Shown: one piece after another, positions 10,400 through 23,110 of the stretch
Position numbering within the stretch: position 1 is the first letter of the stretch
Layout of the letters: each line of letters begins with the position of its first letter
Source of the DNA: Polyodon spathula
Lineage: Eukaryota; Chordata; Actinopteri; Acipenseriformes; Polyodontidae
Assembly: GCF_017654505.1 (NCBI RefSeq)
Contig: NC_054548.1
Location: forward strand, 24,734,870 to 24,798,869
Length of the DNA stretch: 64,000 bases
Reading direction: 5' to 3'
Notes under the pieces: generated by a model
Told to the model about the DNA's origin: nothing
Database searches by the model: none
The model's input: only the letters and a program-made list of their open reading frames with translations
Made by a program: the position numbers and the translations under genes

Positions 10400-10915
10400 G
10401 TTTGGAGGCTTTAGGACCCTGGGAGTTTAGGGACCATCTACTCCATCTTGGTGAGGGTATCTGCAAAAGGCAGCTAAGTTAATGAAAATGGTGTAATTGG
10501 TTAATTTAATTGTATGATTTGTTAATTGTTTTGGCAGGTGGCATGACCATTGTAAATCAGAGCCAGCTGCCCACACTTGTTACTGAGGGACATATAAGCC
10601 TCACAAGTTGTTAATTCAGTGCTGCCAAGTTGGAGGAAGCAGAAAGCTATGTGCGCTGCTTCCAAACAGTTATGTAGTTTCATATTGGTAAGCAGCTTAG
10701 CTGCCTGCTGGTCAGTCAGGGACTGTACTCTGTTTAGTTAGTACTCCTTTGAGGAGTTAGGTTTTTGGTTTTTTTTTTTTATTTATTTTTTATGAACAAA
10801 TATACAAGCCCTGTCCTGTTTAAATTACATCTGTGGTCCAGTACATGTTTCTTTTACACACATGAAGACAGTGAAAATGTCCTGAATTGTGGCAAGGCAC
10901 CCCCACTTTGTCACA
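10400..10915 (+). repeat. LTR-like block (family E)
   Basis: On the plus strand, a short hairpin (ggcaggtggc at 10533-10542 with gccagctgccc at 10562-10572) lies just upstream of a TATA-like ACATATAAGCC (10590). The block ends in CACTTTGTCACA before AATAAATATA. No matching second copy was found and the left border is not defined. The call rests on similarity of layout to the clearer LTRs in the window. Confidence 0.35.
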
Positions 10916-10929
10916 ATAAATATAAAAAA

Positions 10930-12095
10930 AAAATTATTTGAAAACGAAAATCTGCTGATGGTTCAAAAGGAACACATATTTTTTGGTTGAAAAATGTTAA
11001 AAGTTAGTGTGTACTCTGCAATGCAATCACTGTAGTGAGGCACTGCCCCTGCTGTTACTGAAACTAAAATCAGAACTTTGCCCTCTGCCAGAACTCTTGG
11101 AGTGAATCGGGGGTCACTGAGCAAAAGGACATTCCAATGTTGTGTTTGTAAATGAGTCAGGCAGAGCACCAAGACAAGTGTATACTAAAAAATAAAAACA
11201 ATACAAATAAAAGGACATGGCTACAGGTTACAGCATATGAGCATCTTCAAGGTACATGTCTTAGAATCTCACTATTGTATGGATCTAACCAAAGTAAACT
11301 GATAATGTAGTGCTAAAGTTTCCCACTTTCAGAAACTGTATTACATTAAAGTGTTTCTCTTTTAAATTAGTGTCATTTCAGCAAATAAGTGTTTGTGTAA
11401 CTATAGTTGAACTGTAAATGCAATGAGAATTATAATAACCATTTACTTTGGATAACAAAATAGAGATTACATGCAGTTAAACTGTCCTATACAGTAGGCC
11501 TACAGTGTTTTTTAATTTACTTTCACTGTAGTCTTTTCTCTAAATGGGTGATGGGGATAAAATAGATAATCTCCCAAGTTTTAGAATGTCTGGGAAAGGT
11601 TCCAAGACATTCAGGAACTTCAGGGAAAGCAGATTAAATACTGTACAGCACGTCCCTCTCCTTCTTCAAATAATAACAGCTTCCATTGTTAAGATGAACA
11701 GGGTTAAAATAGGATGTTTATAGTTTCTCTGTCCCTTTTTTATTGTTTTAGTTTGCAACTCCTTTCCCAGATTGTAGCTGCATTGACTCGGTTGGTTTCC
11801 AAGGGTAAGAACCATCCGGAATGATTCATGTTGTTTGGCTCTGTTACTGTCTTGTGTCATGACAATTCTGCTGTTACTCTCACATTATCACTATTACCAA
11901 CCAGACCAAAACATTTGTATCCTCCCCCTGACATACTTCATCAGCAAATACTTTCAAAAGCAAGGATGGCATGACAGAACACATATCTGCCAAGTCTCCT
12001 AGTTTCCACTGGCTGATATGATTTAAGGTAGTTTTGTTTGAATTTAATTTTACTATGCATCCGCTACAGTATTGTAGTTTTATAAAGAAAACAAA
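10930..12095. other. Unannotated DNA
   Basis: No gene or repeat was recognised. Short open frames (10963-11172, 11666-11860, both minus) show no domain. Confidence 0.4.
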
Positions 12096-12097
12096 GT

Positions 12098-12345
12098 TGG
12101 TTTCAATAATGCAAAGTTATGTATTTTAGTGCAACAAGCACCTGAACAGATTCCAGATTCCTCCTATTTTTGAAAAGCAGTAAAAACACCTAGAATTTTA
12201 TAAAACTAGAACCTAACAACTAAGTTGATATATTTCAAGTAGTCTTAAGATCTCTCAAAGGGTTTTGTTTTTCATTTCGTAACATTAACATGATTTTCTT
12301 TCTCCTTTCAAAAAAAGGAGTTAATTAAAGAATGGAAGAACTGCT
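12098..12345 (+). repeat. Direct duplication, copy 1
   Basis: This segment (from AACAAAGTTGGTTTCAATAA to GGAGTTAATTAAAGAAT) recurs almost unchanged at 15020-15326. Copy 1 lacks about 70 bases that copy 2 has after the shared word CAGATTCCA. Confidence 0.85.
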
Positions 12346-14028
12346 TTGAAAATACAGTCCATAGTTTCCTGTAGTTTGTCCTGCAGTATCTATAGGAAAC
12401 TATAGTGTAAATTTTAAAGAACCAAATCATAAGAAGTAATTCTAGGCCCTCCAACAAGGCATACATGGGCCCTGTAGCAGACTATGCTATTGTGTAAACT
12501 GCTAATATGGGACTAGAGTCTTGAGTAATGATGCCATCCATAAAATCATCAGAATGCAGACATTTTACAGCAACATCATTGACAGAGGGTTCTCAGTTGA
12601 GCTAAACAGTGGCTCGTCTAAATACCGACACCCTTACCTTTAAAAACAAAATACACTTAGGAGATGTTGCAACTAAAACAAACTTTAAAATGTTATTTGG
12701 TCTTTAAATGACCCAGTTCAGACATTTATTTTGAAGAAAAATGTTACTTAATTACAGGCATCTACATCATTATAGTTAGGTGTATCATCAGACAAGCTAA
12801 CCACCACTGTACAGAAGGTATAATTTATTTATTTGCAAGCTTTTGCGAAGCAGTTAGCAATTACAGTTGTCACTAGTTGCCAAGCTACAGTACAAAGAGC
12901 AGTTTTAAGTTTGAAAGTTTTCATCTAAAGCTCACAAAATCACAGGCACATTTAGCACAGGTCTCAATTACAGTGTTACTAAGAAATCACGTGTACATTT
13001 AGTACATGTACTGCTTTTGGTGAGGTTGTGTGTTGAGATAAGACAGAATTTGAAAAAACTACTTTACATGTGTCTGTAAGCTTACATTTCAGTCAATTAA
13101 CTTAATGAACCCACACACTTTTAATTGCTGGAAACTGCACTAACATAATGCACACAAAGAGATACCAAAAAGAAACAGCAGCTTTTAAATCGATTTTGAG
13201 TGTCAACATTAAAGAGAAGCTAGTAATAATCTTACTAGTAATCATTCAAAATGTAAGAAATGTATGACTATAATTATGTAGATGCTAATTATTGTCTAAC
13301 ATGTTTACGGCAATATGTGGTGACGACTGGCAAGAAACCTGCTGAAAACAACAAGCACTGCCAGCAGTGTCCAGAATTGCAGGGCTGTATCTACCCTGCA
13401 TTTATGGAAGGGACATTTTAAATTCCTCAGCTTGAGCATCAGCGCACATTTCCAAAATGTTTTATATGATAGTATCCAAAAATAGTATGCATATGAAAAC
13501 AAATCTGTAAGAAAATTTAAAGTTAAAACTTTGTCAGTGTTTGTCTACTTGACTCATGTTTTGCCTTTTAATCTTGATTGAGTGTTTGTAGTTATGGCTT
13601 GGTTCTGTGAAAACACACTTGGGGGAGCTCAGGACTGAGAGCACATTTCCTGTACTGAAAGCTGGCTTCACAGGAGTGTTATGTTCTTCTGAACCAAAAT
13701 TAGTTTATAAGATTAAATATTTATCTGTAACTTCAATGGGATGTAATGTAGGGTTTATGCAGTGCCATTATATTGCCATACATTTACATACAGAATTTAA
13801 ACAACTAAAGGCCAAACAACTGTGCATAAAATCCATCTTCAAAGCTTTTTTTTAAACCGCTACTAACACTGATTATAAAGAACTTGTATCTGTACATCTG
13901 GCTGCCCAGTCCATCCCTTGTCATGATTGAACTTAACCACATTAGCACAGGAAAAGTACGGTTCATTAGTAAATGTGATTCAGGTCTACTTCCCATTGCT
14001 TGCTTATTTTGTAGCATAGTTAGACATG
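12346..14028. other. Unannotated DNA
   Basis: No coding exon, RNA gene or repeat family was recognised. The region is AT-rich with no strong open frames. Confidence 0.4.
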
Positions 14029-14583
14029 GCTCTATAACACTGGTCCTCAAAGTAATTTGGGCACGGGCATAAATTGATCTTACTTGGCTGTTTGCGGGCA
14101 CGCTAACTATTGCATAGGTTCTTATCTTAAACACTGCCTCCTCGCGACATACACAGCATAATATATATACTCACTTGGCTTCAATTTTCATGCAGAATAC
14201 CGTGAACTGCCTTTGCTTGCTTATAATTGAACAACTGCATAAAACTTGGCAGATATCTGACTCTCGTATTGGTTAGGACACAGTTTATGTCCCACCCAGC
14301 TAACTTATGATTGGGTTACCGCAGAGACAATGCAGATATTCAATTGGTTGATCGTACCGCAAAAGCCATTCTGAAAAAAAAAAAAAAATGTCACGTACAT
14401 ACAAGCACAGCACTATCAACAGGCCGGTGTGGTGCTTTTGTTGGAAAAAGTGTCTAAAGCTTTCTTTATTTTCCCATGCTACGACCCGCCAGAACTGTGT
14501 TCACTACCTGTAATTTAAGAACAGCTGCCGCAGGCACGATGGCCTGGCTTCGCGGGCATGGCTTTGAGGACCACTGCTCTATA
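14029..14583. mobile_element. hAT-type MITE with 8-bp target duplication
   Basis: Terminal inverted repeats ACTGGTCCTCAAAG (left) and CTTTGAGGACCACT (right) flank about 540 bases. They are bounded by the exact 8-base direct repeat GCTCTATA at 14029-14036 and 14576-14583. An 8-bp duplication with a CAGTGGTYCTCAAA-type tip is the signature of hAT transposons. No transposase is encoded, so it is non-autonomous. Confidence 0.85.
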
Positions 14584-14693
14584 AAAAGCTAAACCACTTT
14601 CCAACATATTCTGGGACAGAGACATATGTTCAAAGCCTTTACTTAATTAACTCCTATTTTTCAAAGCAGTAAAATTAGAAGTAAACACTAGCT

Positions 14694-14696
<3 letters not shown>

Positions 14697-14777
<81 letters not shown>
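14697..14777. repeat. (TA)n microsatellite
   Basis: About 40 uninterrupted TA units. Confidence 0.95.
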
Positions 14778-14780
<3 letters not shown>

Positions 14781-15019
14781 AAGCACTCTTAATCACTCTC
14801 AGTGTGTTTTGTTTTTAGATAGTTTTAAATGTTTCACACGGGAATTCGTCCAAATGCTGCAAAAACAAAACAAACAATACCCCAAAAACAGCTCTTTCCG
14901 TCCACAATGAAATCAACCTTCTAATCCATTAAACACTCAACAAGCAGCTATTTCTACAATGGGCAATACAACAGAAAACAAAAGTTTGAGACATCAATGT
15001 CAAGTTTCAACTCCTAAAA

Positions 15020-15326
15020 AAACAAAGTTGGTTTCAATAATGCTAAGTTATGTATTTTAGTGCAACAAGCACCTGAACAGATTCCATGGTGTGGTTATCC
15101 CATACAAATAGGGCCATGTTTTCTAAGAGTTTACTCCAGGTTTTAATTAACTCCTATTTTTGAAAAGCAGTAAAAACACCTATAATTTTATAAAACTAGA
15201 ACCTAACAACTAAGTTGATATATTTCAAGTAGTCTTAAGATCTCTCAAAGGGTTTTGTTTTTCATTTCGTAACATTAACATGATTTTCTTTCTCCTTTCA
15301 AAAAAAGGAGTTAATTAAAGAATAGA
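15020..15326 (+). repeat. Direct duplication, copy 2
   Basis: This is the partner of 12098-12345 in the same orientation, 2.9 kb away. It contains an extra segment (tggtgtggttatccc to ccaggttttaattaa) absent from copy 1. A weaker partial match also occurs at 14640-14700 and 14778-14830, split by the (TA)n tract. Confidence 0.85.
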
Positions 15327-15689
15327 AGTTCCACAGGCTTTCTATACTACCAGCAGCTTCCTGAAACCTTTGTTCTCTGATTGCGGCATCTAGCCTAGTC
15401 TGTCTCAGATTACTTTATAGTAGAAAAAACATTCTTGCTCTGAAATCAGAAGAATTCAGAAGCGTTAAAAAGCATGTGATTCATAATAACCATTATACAC
15501 ATCTTAACAGTGGTGTGCCAAGTGGATTTTCCCCCAATTCTTGTGAAAATATAACCCTGTGAATTCGGATTGGAGTCACGCTAACCAGAAAACAGCTGTG
15601 AAATGAGCTAAACTGTCCTTGTCTGAGAGCTACCCGTGCCAAGGCTTATAACATTGAGGAGAAATGCAGAAGTAAGCATTTCATTTAAT

Positions 15690-15880
15690 TAAATTAGAAA
15701 AGTGTTCACAGTGAAATTTCTTATCAGAAAAGCAGTGACTTTAATTGGGAAGAAGTGTGTGAGCCAAAAAAAATGCACAGGAAGAAAACAAGCTAATTTA
15801 ATTGGCTTGAGAGTGTGTTCACAGTCAAGTTTCTTATTTAGAAAAAGAGGTAACCTTGATTTAGAAGCAGTCTTTAAGCT
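15690..15880 (+). repeat. Diverged internal tandem duplication
   Basis: GTGTTCACAGTGAAATTTCTTATC (cited in part) at 15703 and GTGTTCACAGTCAAGTTTCT at 15816 start two similar blocks of roughly 110 bases. A shorter echo, CTCACAGTCAAGTCTCTTGA, occurs near 18820. No coding potential was seen. Confidence 0.5.
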
Positions 15881-16149
15881 AAACACACGTATTCTAACCT
15901 AATTGAAACAGAAGTATTTATTACAGGGACACTGTCAATGTTTACAAGTGAAAGAATCAGTACAAGCGGTGATCAAATTGAATAACCTTGGAAGCTACAA
16001 GTCTGTTTTAAGCACACAGTGAACTTACTGAAAAAGGGGACGATTACCTCATATATTTTAGAGATCAGAAAGGTAGAAAACCTGAGGTCATATCCAATTC
16101 ATTTTAAAGGAGTTGCCAAGACTTTTTAAATATATTATTCATTTAAAGA

Positions 16150-16860
16150 TAAGAGCTGCCAAACTAGACCAAATGTTTACATTTAATTAAGTCTTCTGAT
16201 GCACAAAGCAGAGGAAAAGTTCTACAAAAGTCATGGCAAGACCCCAGTCAAGTATCATTCAACTTGCTAGCACAAGCTGCTTGGCCCATTCTCTGAAGAT
16301 CTCTGAAAAAGCTGGTTGCTGTGTGGTCATATTCAGAAGCCTCTGTCTTCAAAGACAGCTCTTGTCATTACTTACAATCTACACAAAACTTCCATATACT
16401 GGGAGGTAAGCATAACCTTGAATTCATATCTCACTTATACTGATGCACTGCTATAGGGTTAGGAATTATATTTTAGCTTTAGAGAGTGACATATTGGATG
16501 CTGTAGAATTTATCGGTGGGCGCTTTAGTGTTTTGCATGGATGGCCTAAGGGCAAAACATGTGATAACCATAATTGTACTAAGTATAAGTGTTAACATTG
16601 TTAAATTTGTAAAGGCACTGGATCGCCCAGATTGCCTATCAGCTGGAATCCAACGTGGTCTTTAACCACTCAATACATTTTTAAGCATTTAAGAAACGGA
16701 AGGAGTACTAATACTGCTCTGATTCGTTAACACTTCAAACCTGAATGGGTCTGTGTTTCAATTGTCTGGAATATATTGTAAGCCAGTGCACGAACAATCC
16801 CCTTGCAGGAGTCTCTCCTTAGATGTCCCCCGAGTTTAAGAGTGTGCTCAGAGCATAAAA
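16150..16860 (+). repeat. Old direct duplication unit 1, with promoter/donor-like features
   Basis: It aligns over about 700 bases with 22100-22860 at moderate identity and in the same orientation. Both copies share an AT-rich box (TCTACAAAAG here), about 180 bases of exon-like sequence, and a consensus splice donor GAG|GTAAGCATA (GT at 16406). They also share the tail word GAGTTTAAGAGTGTGCTCAG. No long open frame is present. It could be a duplicated non-coding first exon or an unknown repeat. Confidence 0.5.
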
Positions 16861-16999
16861 GAAGTACATGGAATCTGACAGTGCTAATAACCACAGTAAA
16901 AGAAAGTCTCAGTTTTTACTCTTGACAATGCAGTGCAACTGTTGCAAATGTTTTTTTTCCCTTTCATTTCACACCAGATATGTTAGTACCATCAATAGG

Positions 17000-19060
17000 T
17001 AAGAAACTGCATCCAAGCTACATTTAACTTGCAACATAAACGGGATAAAAATGTAATTTTTCTTTGACTGACTACTTCAGTAAAAAATAAAAAGTAGTAC
17101 TTTGATATTATCATTTGATCTATTCATTTAGTAGGCTTGTGTCCAAAATGAATCACATGTGTCTGCACTGTTCCTTAATCTTATAGCACATTACAGTTTT
17201 AAGGACAACACTTGTTTCATACAGGCCATCCCATAGTCTTGTGGTTCCCATGACAACAGCATGGTCTACTAATTGGAAGCCTGCATTTTCTCCTTCTTTT
17301 TGTGCAATAGTCCTTCAGTGTGAACTTTTTAAAATATAACAAACAAAACGTATACAACAGCCTTCAATTTACTGAAGGAGTATGCAGACCCAATTAATTC
17401 ATTCGTTCTCTTTTTATTGGCTGCAAGCTTACTGAAAAGCAGAAAGCTGAACAAAAGAACTGCTTAGAAAGGATCAAAGGCTGTTGCCATGACTGCCCTG
17501 GTAACTGAGGTCTGAACTGTGGAAATTGTCAAGGGTTAAGGCTTTTTACAATTGTAAGAAACCCTTGCCATCAATACATTATGTGAAAACTTAAATACAG
17601 GCATACTAGCCACATTTAAATATACATCTATTACAATAGCTATTAAATATATAGCTTAATTTCACAGCCAAGAATCAGAGCTGGCTCCAAACTAGAGGTG
17701 TATCGATTAAACGTGAATCATGATTTCTTCTCACTTTCTTTACTTGATATATCGTATCATAATAGAGATATGTATCGTATGTACTGTGATACAAGAACAA
17801 AAGCACAACACCACAGCTCACTGTCATTCACCAAATGGATCTTGAATGAAGAATAAATGCGTTATATTTGGCATGAATAGATACACTCCTTAATATTCCA
17901 TTTTTGTCTTTTGCCATTTATTAACAGCTCAATTTGAAGACATATCTTTTACTGTGGCTGCTGGCAATTACTAGAACATTTGAACACCTTTAAAGTAGTG
18001 GGTTGCCTCTTGATCTCTGTGCTAGTGTCTGGTCATGGGATAAATGAGCTTACTCTGTGTCACACATTAGCACAAACTTTGCTAGATGACCAGGAAAATC
18101 AAAAAGCATCGCGTAGCAAGTGACTGCTGTCACAGAAGGTTCTCGCAGGTCCCTTTTGTCCTATAAGTCATTAGATCCTTTTGCATGGAAGGCCTTGGTT
18201 GCAAGGGTGTGTGGTTCTTTGATGGATCCAGATTCAGTTCAAATGTGTTTGCACACTGATGATGGGAATGAGAATGTAGAGATGGGAGCCAGCTAACAAG
18301 ATTTAAGTTTTTGCAGGTATCAGGCTTTTAAAGACTGTCACCAACACCGGTGAGCAGAAACTGACTCACAGAGAGCAGAAATTGACCCAAGCCTGTCAGA
18401 GCTACTGGAAGCAGGCTGATCTTTGGGATAAACATTGAACATTTGTGAAATTGCAACAAATATTGAAATGGCTGTAATGTGTTTTAAAGAACATACAACC
18501 AGTAGAAAATATTATTAGCAGATCTGTGTAAGGCCTGTGAGAAGGGAGTTCATTGCATTGAAGGTCGGGCTGACTAGCTCTTGTCAAACCCTTATCAGAA
18601 GTAGGCAACTCTTTGATTTAGGTGCCAGACCTTGGTAGCTAACTTTCTGGAGAAAGCTGCTGAGCTGAGTAAAAAAGGAAAAACATACTGTGAAATAAAT
18701 ATATACATGTTCTGTTAGTGTAGATGTTTAAGGTAGAAAAATAATAAAAAACCTTGTAATGGGAAAACTAAAAAGACTTAGAAAATGAGTGTACAGGGTA
18801 ACCGGTTAAAAGAGCAGACTCACAGTCAAGTCTCTTGAAGTAACTTACAAAAAATGATGGTGATTAAGTAGATTCAAGAAAATGCAGAGTTCTTTTCTTC
18901 AATCAGTTGCCAGGTTTACTGAAATATGCAGGGAGTCTGGTCCCAGGTACAGGACAAACAGAATACTCATCATTACAATGTTTGCATGACATTAAATACC
19001 CTTCTGTATAGATGGTCCACCTCTCCTTTCTCTGACACTTAACCAATTGCAAAGGTAATT
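17000..19060. other. Unannotated DNA with a possible hAT relic
   Basis: No gene was found. At 17690-17800 the words AGAGGTGTATCGATTAA and TATCGTATC resemble ends of fish hAT-type repeats, but there is no matching inverted end, so this is only a suggestion. A short (TG)n tract lies at 19068-19102. Confidence 0.3.
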
Positions 19061-20119
19061 TAATTTATTGTGTGAGTGTGTGTGTGTGTGTCTGTGTGTG
19101 TAGTCTAGTGTGACAACCTCTCAACTCAGTGCATTCTTCACACTCCTGGAGACAAAAGGTCCATACATCTGCCTTTTGTTATCTTCATTCGACCCCTTTG
19201 ATCCCAGTGGCATTATCTCTTTCGATCTCTCTGAAGTCTTTAGAGCCTGTGCTAATTGTAGTCCACAGCATTGTTATCTCGTTAGCTTGCAGTCATTGTT
19301 GGGCAAGAGCTTGTAGACGCAACGTCTCTATCAATGGTTAACAGTACATGCAATTTGAACCAAACAGTCTGCTATCTGCAATATTAGTCTCTTTTCAGAA
19401 AAGAACACCAGTATAGCTCTGCCAGTCCACATGCGTAGCAAACTGCTAATCAATTCTCGATCCATGTTTTCCAACATCTCTTATTTAAAAAAAGGAGTGA
19501 GTCTGAGAAAAGAGTGATGAAAGCAGAATAATTGAATCAACAATTTAAAGTCTTAGAACTGCTGCTATATTTATGGGAGCTAAACAAATGCATATTGTAA
19601 ATGACTAGGCAGTCATGTATCTTATTTTAAGTAAGTATTAAGACTTGATCTAAAAGGAGCCCTGAGTTAGAAGTAAATCTTTTATTTAGATTACAATAAT
19701 ACAGCTATTAGAATGTTGTATTTAAAAGAAGCAAGGCAATAAAATAAAATAGTATAAAATGTAACTCGAACAGTAAACTGTAATAAACAGTAAACTTACT
19801 AAGGGAATACAAACTAATGTTGTAACCTTGGTTCTCACCTGCTTGTAGTACAGGCAGTGTTGAAGATGATTCATTGATTTTGGCCGATGAAGCAGGGATT
19901 TTTGACGGTCAGCGATTTAAAAGCCAAGATCCTCTCTATACTGGGCGATCTTGTTAATATTAACGAACGGAAATACCATTCGGATAACAGAAGATAGGTG
20001 TCTTACAATAATAATTTTCTATATATAATATAAATTAATTAGAACCTGGCAGGAAGAGATGGGAATGGAAAGGGCAGAACGTGTTAATACGTTAAGTTAG
20101 ATATTGGTTTGAAATTATG

Positions 20120-20311
20120 AGTACTGAAAAATGCTTACGATAGTGTTTCATATTAATTAACCCTAAAATTGGCAAAAAGCAAAGGTTGTCTTAAAACCTG
20201 CTTTGACTGGATTTTGTATGAACAGTGAAGAAGGTCAGACTTAGTTCAGTCACTATAACACTGTACCATTCTAATATGTTAAAAGTGGCCTGTATTTAGA
20301 TAAATCACTGG
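20120..20311 (+). repeat. Old direct duplication unit 2, copy 1
   Basis: AAATGCTTACGATAGTGTTT, CATATTAATTAA and AAACCTGCTTT match 21520-21690 in order and spacing. The solo LTR at 20317 is inserted just after this copy. Confidence 0.55.
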
Positions 20312-20967
20312 ACCTTTGTGACCAGGATGGCTTTGCAGGGGTGACGTCAGAGCCAGAAGAACACAGACTCCAAAATAAGGACTGGCTGGTGAAAACTGAG
20401 ATGCGCGGCGCTCAGTATATTTATTAAATGATAAAACAAACAAAAGATTTCAACAAAATACACAACACTTGAAAATAAAGGGCGCGTTGGCCAAACAAAC
20501 AGACAGACAAAGCAGATGTGGACGAACAGAAAACAAGTACCGTGCTGGAGCTTCCAGCACGAAATAGCAATTGTTATTGAGATATCAACGTCCATCTCTC
20601 CCGTTCTCCACTCACGAACACACAACCCCGAGTGAATGAAAACATGCTGCTTTTATGCAGCTGTACCGAGACTCGATTGCTAATCAATCATTCAGCTGGA
20701 GTCTCGGTACAACTGCATGTGAAGTAATAAAAGTGCAATTCCCCATGCTCACATATTATTACATTTTACCTGCATGTGAAGTGCTGTGCAATCCTTGTGT
20801 CTAAAGACAAACATACATTTTAAACACTTGTTCTCGTAACCTATAATTATAGCCAGTGTATTTTATACATAAACACCAACATTAATATAAACATTATAAA
20901 CATAAACACTACATACAACATAAAACACTAATAAACATAAAGGGGCGGGACACTCCGCCACAACCTT
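20312..20967 (-). mobile_element. Solo LTR (family D) with 5-bp target duplication
   Basis: The 646-base LTR runs from TGTGACCAGG at 20317 to CCGCCACA at 20962 and is flanked by the exact direct repeat ACCTT at 20312-20316 and 20963-20967. On the minus strand it begins with a short hairpin (GGCGG/CCGCC). Next comes a 19-base hairpin with one mismatch (20656-20674 with 20699-20717) adjacent to a TATA-like CATAAAAGC. TTAATAAATA near the other end can serve as polyadenylation signal. No internal region or second LTR exists, so recombination between LTRs has removed them. The 92-codon minus-strand frame inside it is not a gene. Confidence 0.8.
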
Positions 20968-21519
20968 CCATTCAAAACTTAAAAGATTTATCAATGATAA
21001 CTTAACTTAATTAGAAATACATCTTATAATGCCATTTAAAGTTAAACTGTTGAAAGAGCCTAGTAAAAGTTATTATAACAGAAGCATGGTGTTGACAATA
21101 TTGTAAATATATTAAGAATATACATGTTTAGTTCATATAAAGATTTTACTTCAGTAATAAACTGAGGTCATTTGCAGAAAAAGCTGTAGAGTTTGAAAGT
21201 GAAATAAATAATTTTGGGGTCTGCGGTTTTTCTGTAGATGTTTGTCTCAGACACACAGTATAATTTTGGAAGGGCATTAGACCTTCAAATGATAAGGCTT
21301 AGTCTTTGGCACCTCAAAGCAGGATTCGTGGTTGGCTCTTAAAAGCGGGATTTGCCAACTTTGAATGATAATCAACAGAAGGTGCTATAAGAAAGACAGC
21401 AGTATATATCTCATTATATTATAAGAAAATAATGAAAGCTTAGTTATACAAATTTGGATGTACTCTTTTTTGTATTATCTGAAAAGATACCGGTCCTGAC
21501 GTCTCTTGAACGACTTCAT

Positions 21520-21690
21520 GCGGTGAATTTGAAAAGTGCTTACAGTGGAGTTTCATATTAATTAAAACACCGGCCTTGGCAAGTAAACTGGGTGTCTGAA
21601 ACCTGCTTGTGCAGGCGAATTTTTAGAAACTGAGAGAGGGGTCAGTTTTAGTCCAAGCATGGTACAAGTTAATATAAGGCTATTATATTT
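21520..21690 (+). repeat. Old direct duplication unit 2, copy 2
   Basis: This is the counterpart of 20120-20311, including AAGTGCTTACAGTGGAGTTT and GAAACCTGCTTGT. It is non-coding. Confidence 0.55.
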
Positions 21691-22099
21691 AACATGTTTC
21701 ATTATAGCTTAAATTTAAATGGCAATAACTGAACGGACCACTGTATGCTTATTCAAAGGCTTGTGATAAACCCCTACAGTGTTTTTGTTCTACACTTTGT
21801 TAACACACATTTGTACATTAAGTTAAACTGACCCATTGACAACACACTGAAAAGGTAACATAATATGTGGCTAAGAAGTTAACGGAATTAAATAGATCTG
21901 GTGTTACATATTAGAAACATCTCTCATATACACACATGTACTTGTATTGCATTTGGTAGCAAGGACCCTGGGAACTCCAGTTCACCTCATTTTTTTAGGG
22001 AAAGGAGGGGTGGAAGATATTGAACCATGAGCTCACATTCAGTTAATTTTGAAAACAGAGTTGAACGGATCCTTTTAGAAAATATCATTAACTCAAAGA

Positions 22100-22860
22100 T
22101 AGGAACTGTCAAGGCCGAGTGATGATTAAATTTACTTGGGACTTCTGATGTATTCAATGGAGGCAAAATCTTATATAAGCCCAGAGCAAGACCTCATTCG
22201 ATATTGCTCAACTTGATAACTACAAGTTGTGTGATCCATGCTCTGAGGGCCTCTGAAAAACCGATTGATGTTTGGTCGAAGTCAAGTCTCTGCCTTTTGA
22301 AGACAGTTCTTATTTTTCAGTATATCCTATACTGCACGTCCATACACTGGAAGGTAAGCATATATTTGAAATTAATACCTCTTTTATATTGATGCTTTGC
22401 TTTAAGGTATAGAACTTATGTTTTAGTCTTAAGAGAGTGACATATGTATATTGAATGTTCAAGAATTTAGCAGTGGGCATTTTTAGCTTTTTGCATTTTA
22501 TAGCCTAAGTGCTAAATATTTGATAACCACATACATATTACTGTATTGAAGTACTAATGCTGTTAAACCTGTACGGCACTGAATTGCCCAGACTGCTTTT
22601 TACTTGGGATTTATGGTGGTCTGCGCAACCAAACAATCCCATTTTTAAAGCATTTAATAAACCGAAAGAGTACCAACACTGCTCTCATTCATAAAACTTC
22701 AAATTAAATAAGTCTGTGTGATTTTCTTGAATATTAAAAAGTTGTCTGGACATATAGCCCACCCAGTGCACGAACTAAACCACTACAGGAGTTTAAAACA
22801 TCTCTGTCCTCCCTGAACGTCTCCCGAGTTTAAGAGTGTGCTCAGAGCATATATATCGAT
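22100..22860 (+). repeat. Old direct duplication unit 1, copy 2
   Basis: This is the counterpart of 16150-16860. Its promoter-like box is a better TATA (TTATATAAGC at 22171) and the donor-like AAG|GTAAGCATA has its GT at 22354. It lies antisense to ILDR2, about 130 bases beyond that gene's exon 3 on the intron 3 side. Confidence 0.5.
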
Positions 22861-22990
22861 AAAAAGAGTATGTGCAAAAAATTCTGACTCTGCATTATTG
22901 GCTTAAATTGTGTTTACAGAAAATGAGCCACAGACTTTTCCATTTCAAAAATGGTAAAAAAAAAACAAAAAAAAATTCTTTATTACTCAC

Positions 22991-23110
22991 CCAACACTAA
23001 GAGCTCCATTCTGTCCTCATTCTGTCCCATTAAGTCATCAGAAGTAACCACCTTGCAGTAATACACCCCACTGTCCCCCCACTGAAGCTCTCCAATTCGG
23101 AGATCGGCAT
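22991..23110 (-). CDS. ILDR2: ILDR2 exon 3 (end of V-set domain)
   Basis: This is a 120-base exon, phase 1 to phase 1, bounded by TCTAG and GTGAGT. It encodes [18 protein letters not shown] (J-side of the V-set with the second disulphide Cys) and continues to MELLVLG. It is shorter than 60 codons and is missed by simple open-frame searches. Confidence 0.88.

Noticed and set aside
20347..20625. 92-codon minus-strand frame with hydrophobic stretches
   Set aside because: It lies wholly inside the solo LTR bounded by ACCTT duplications.
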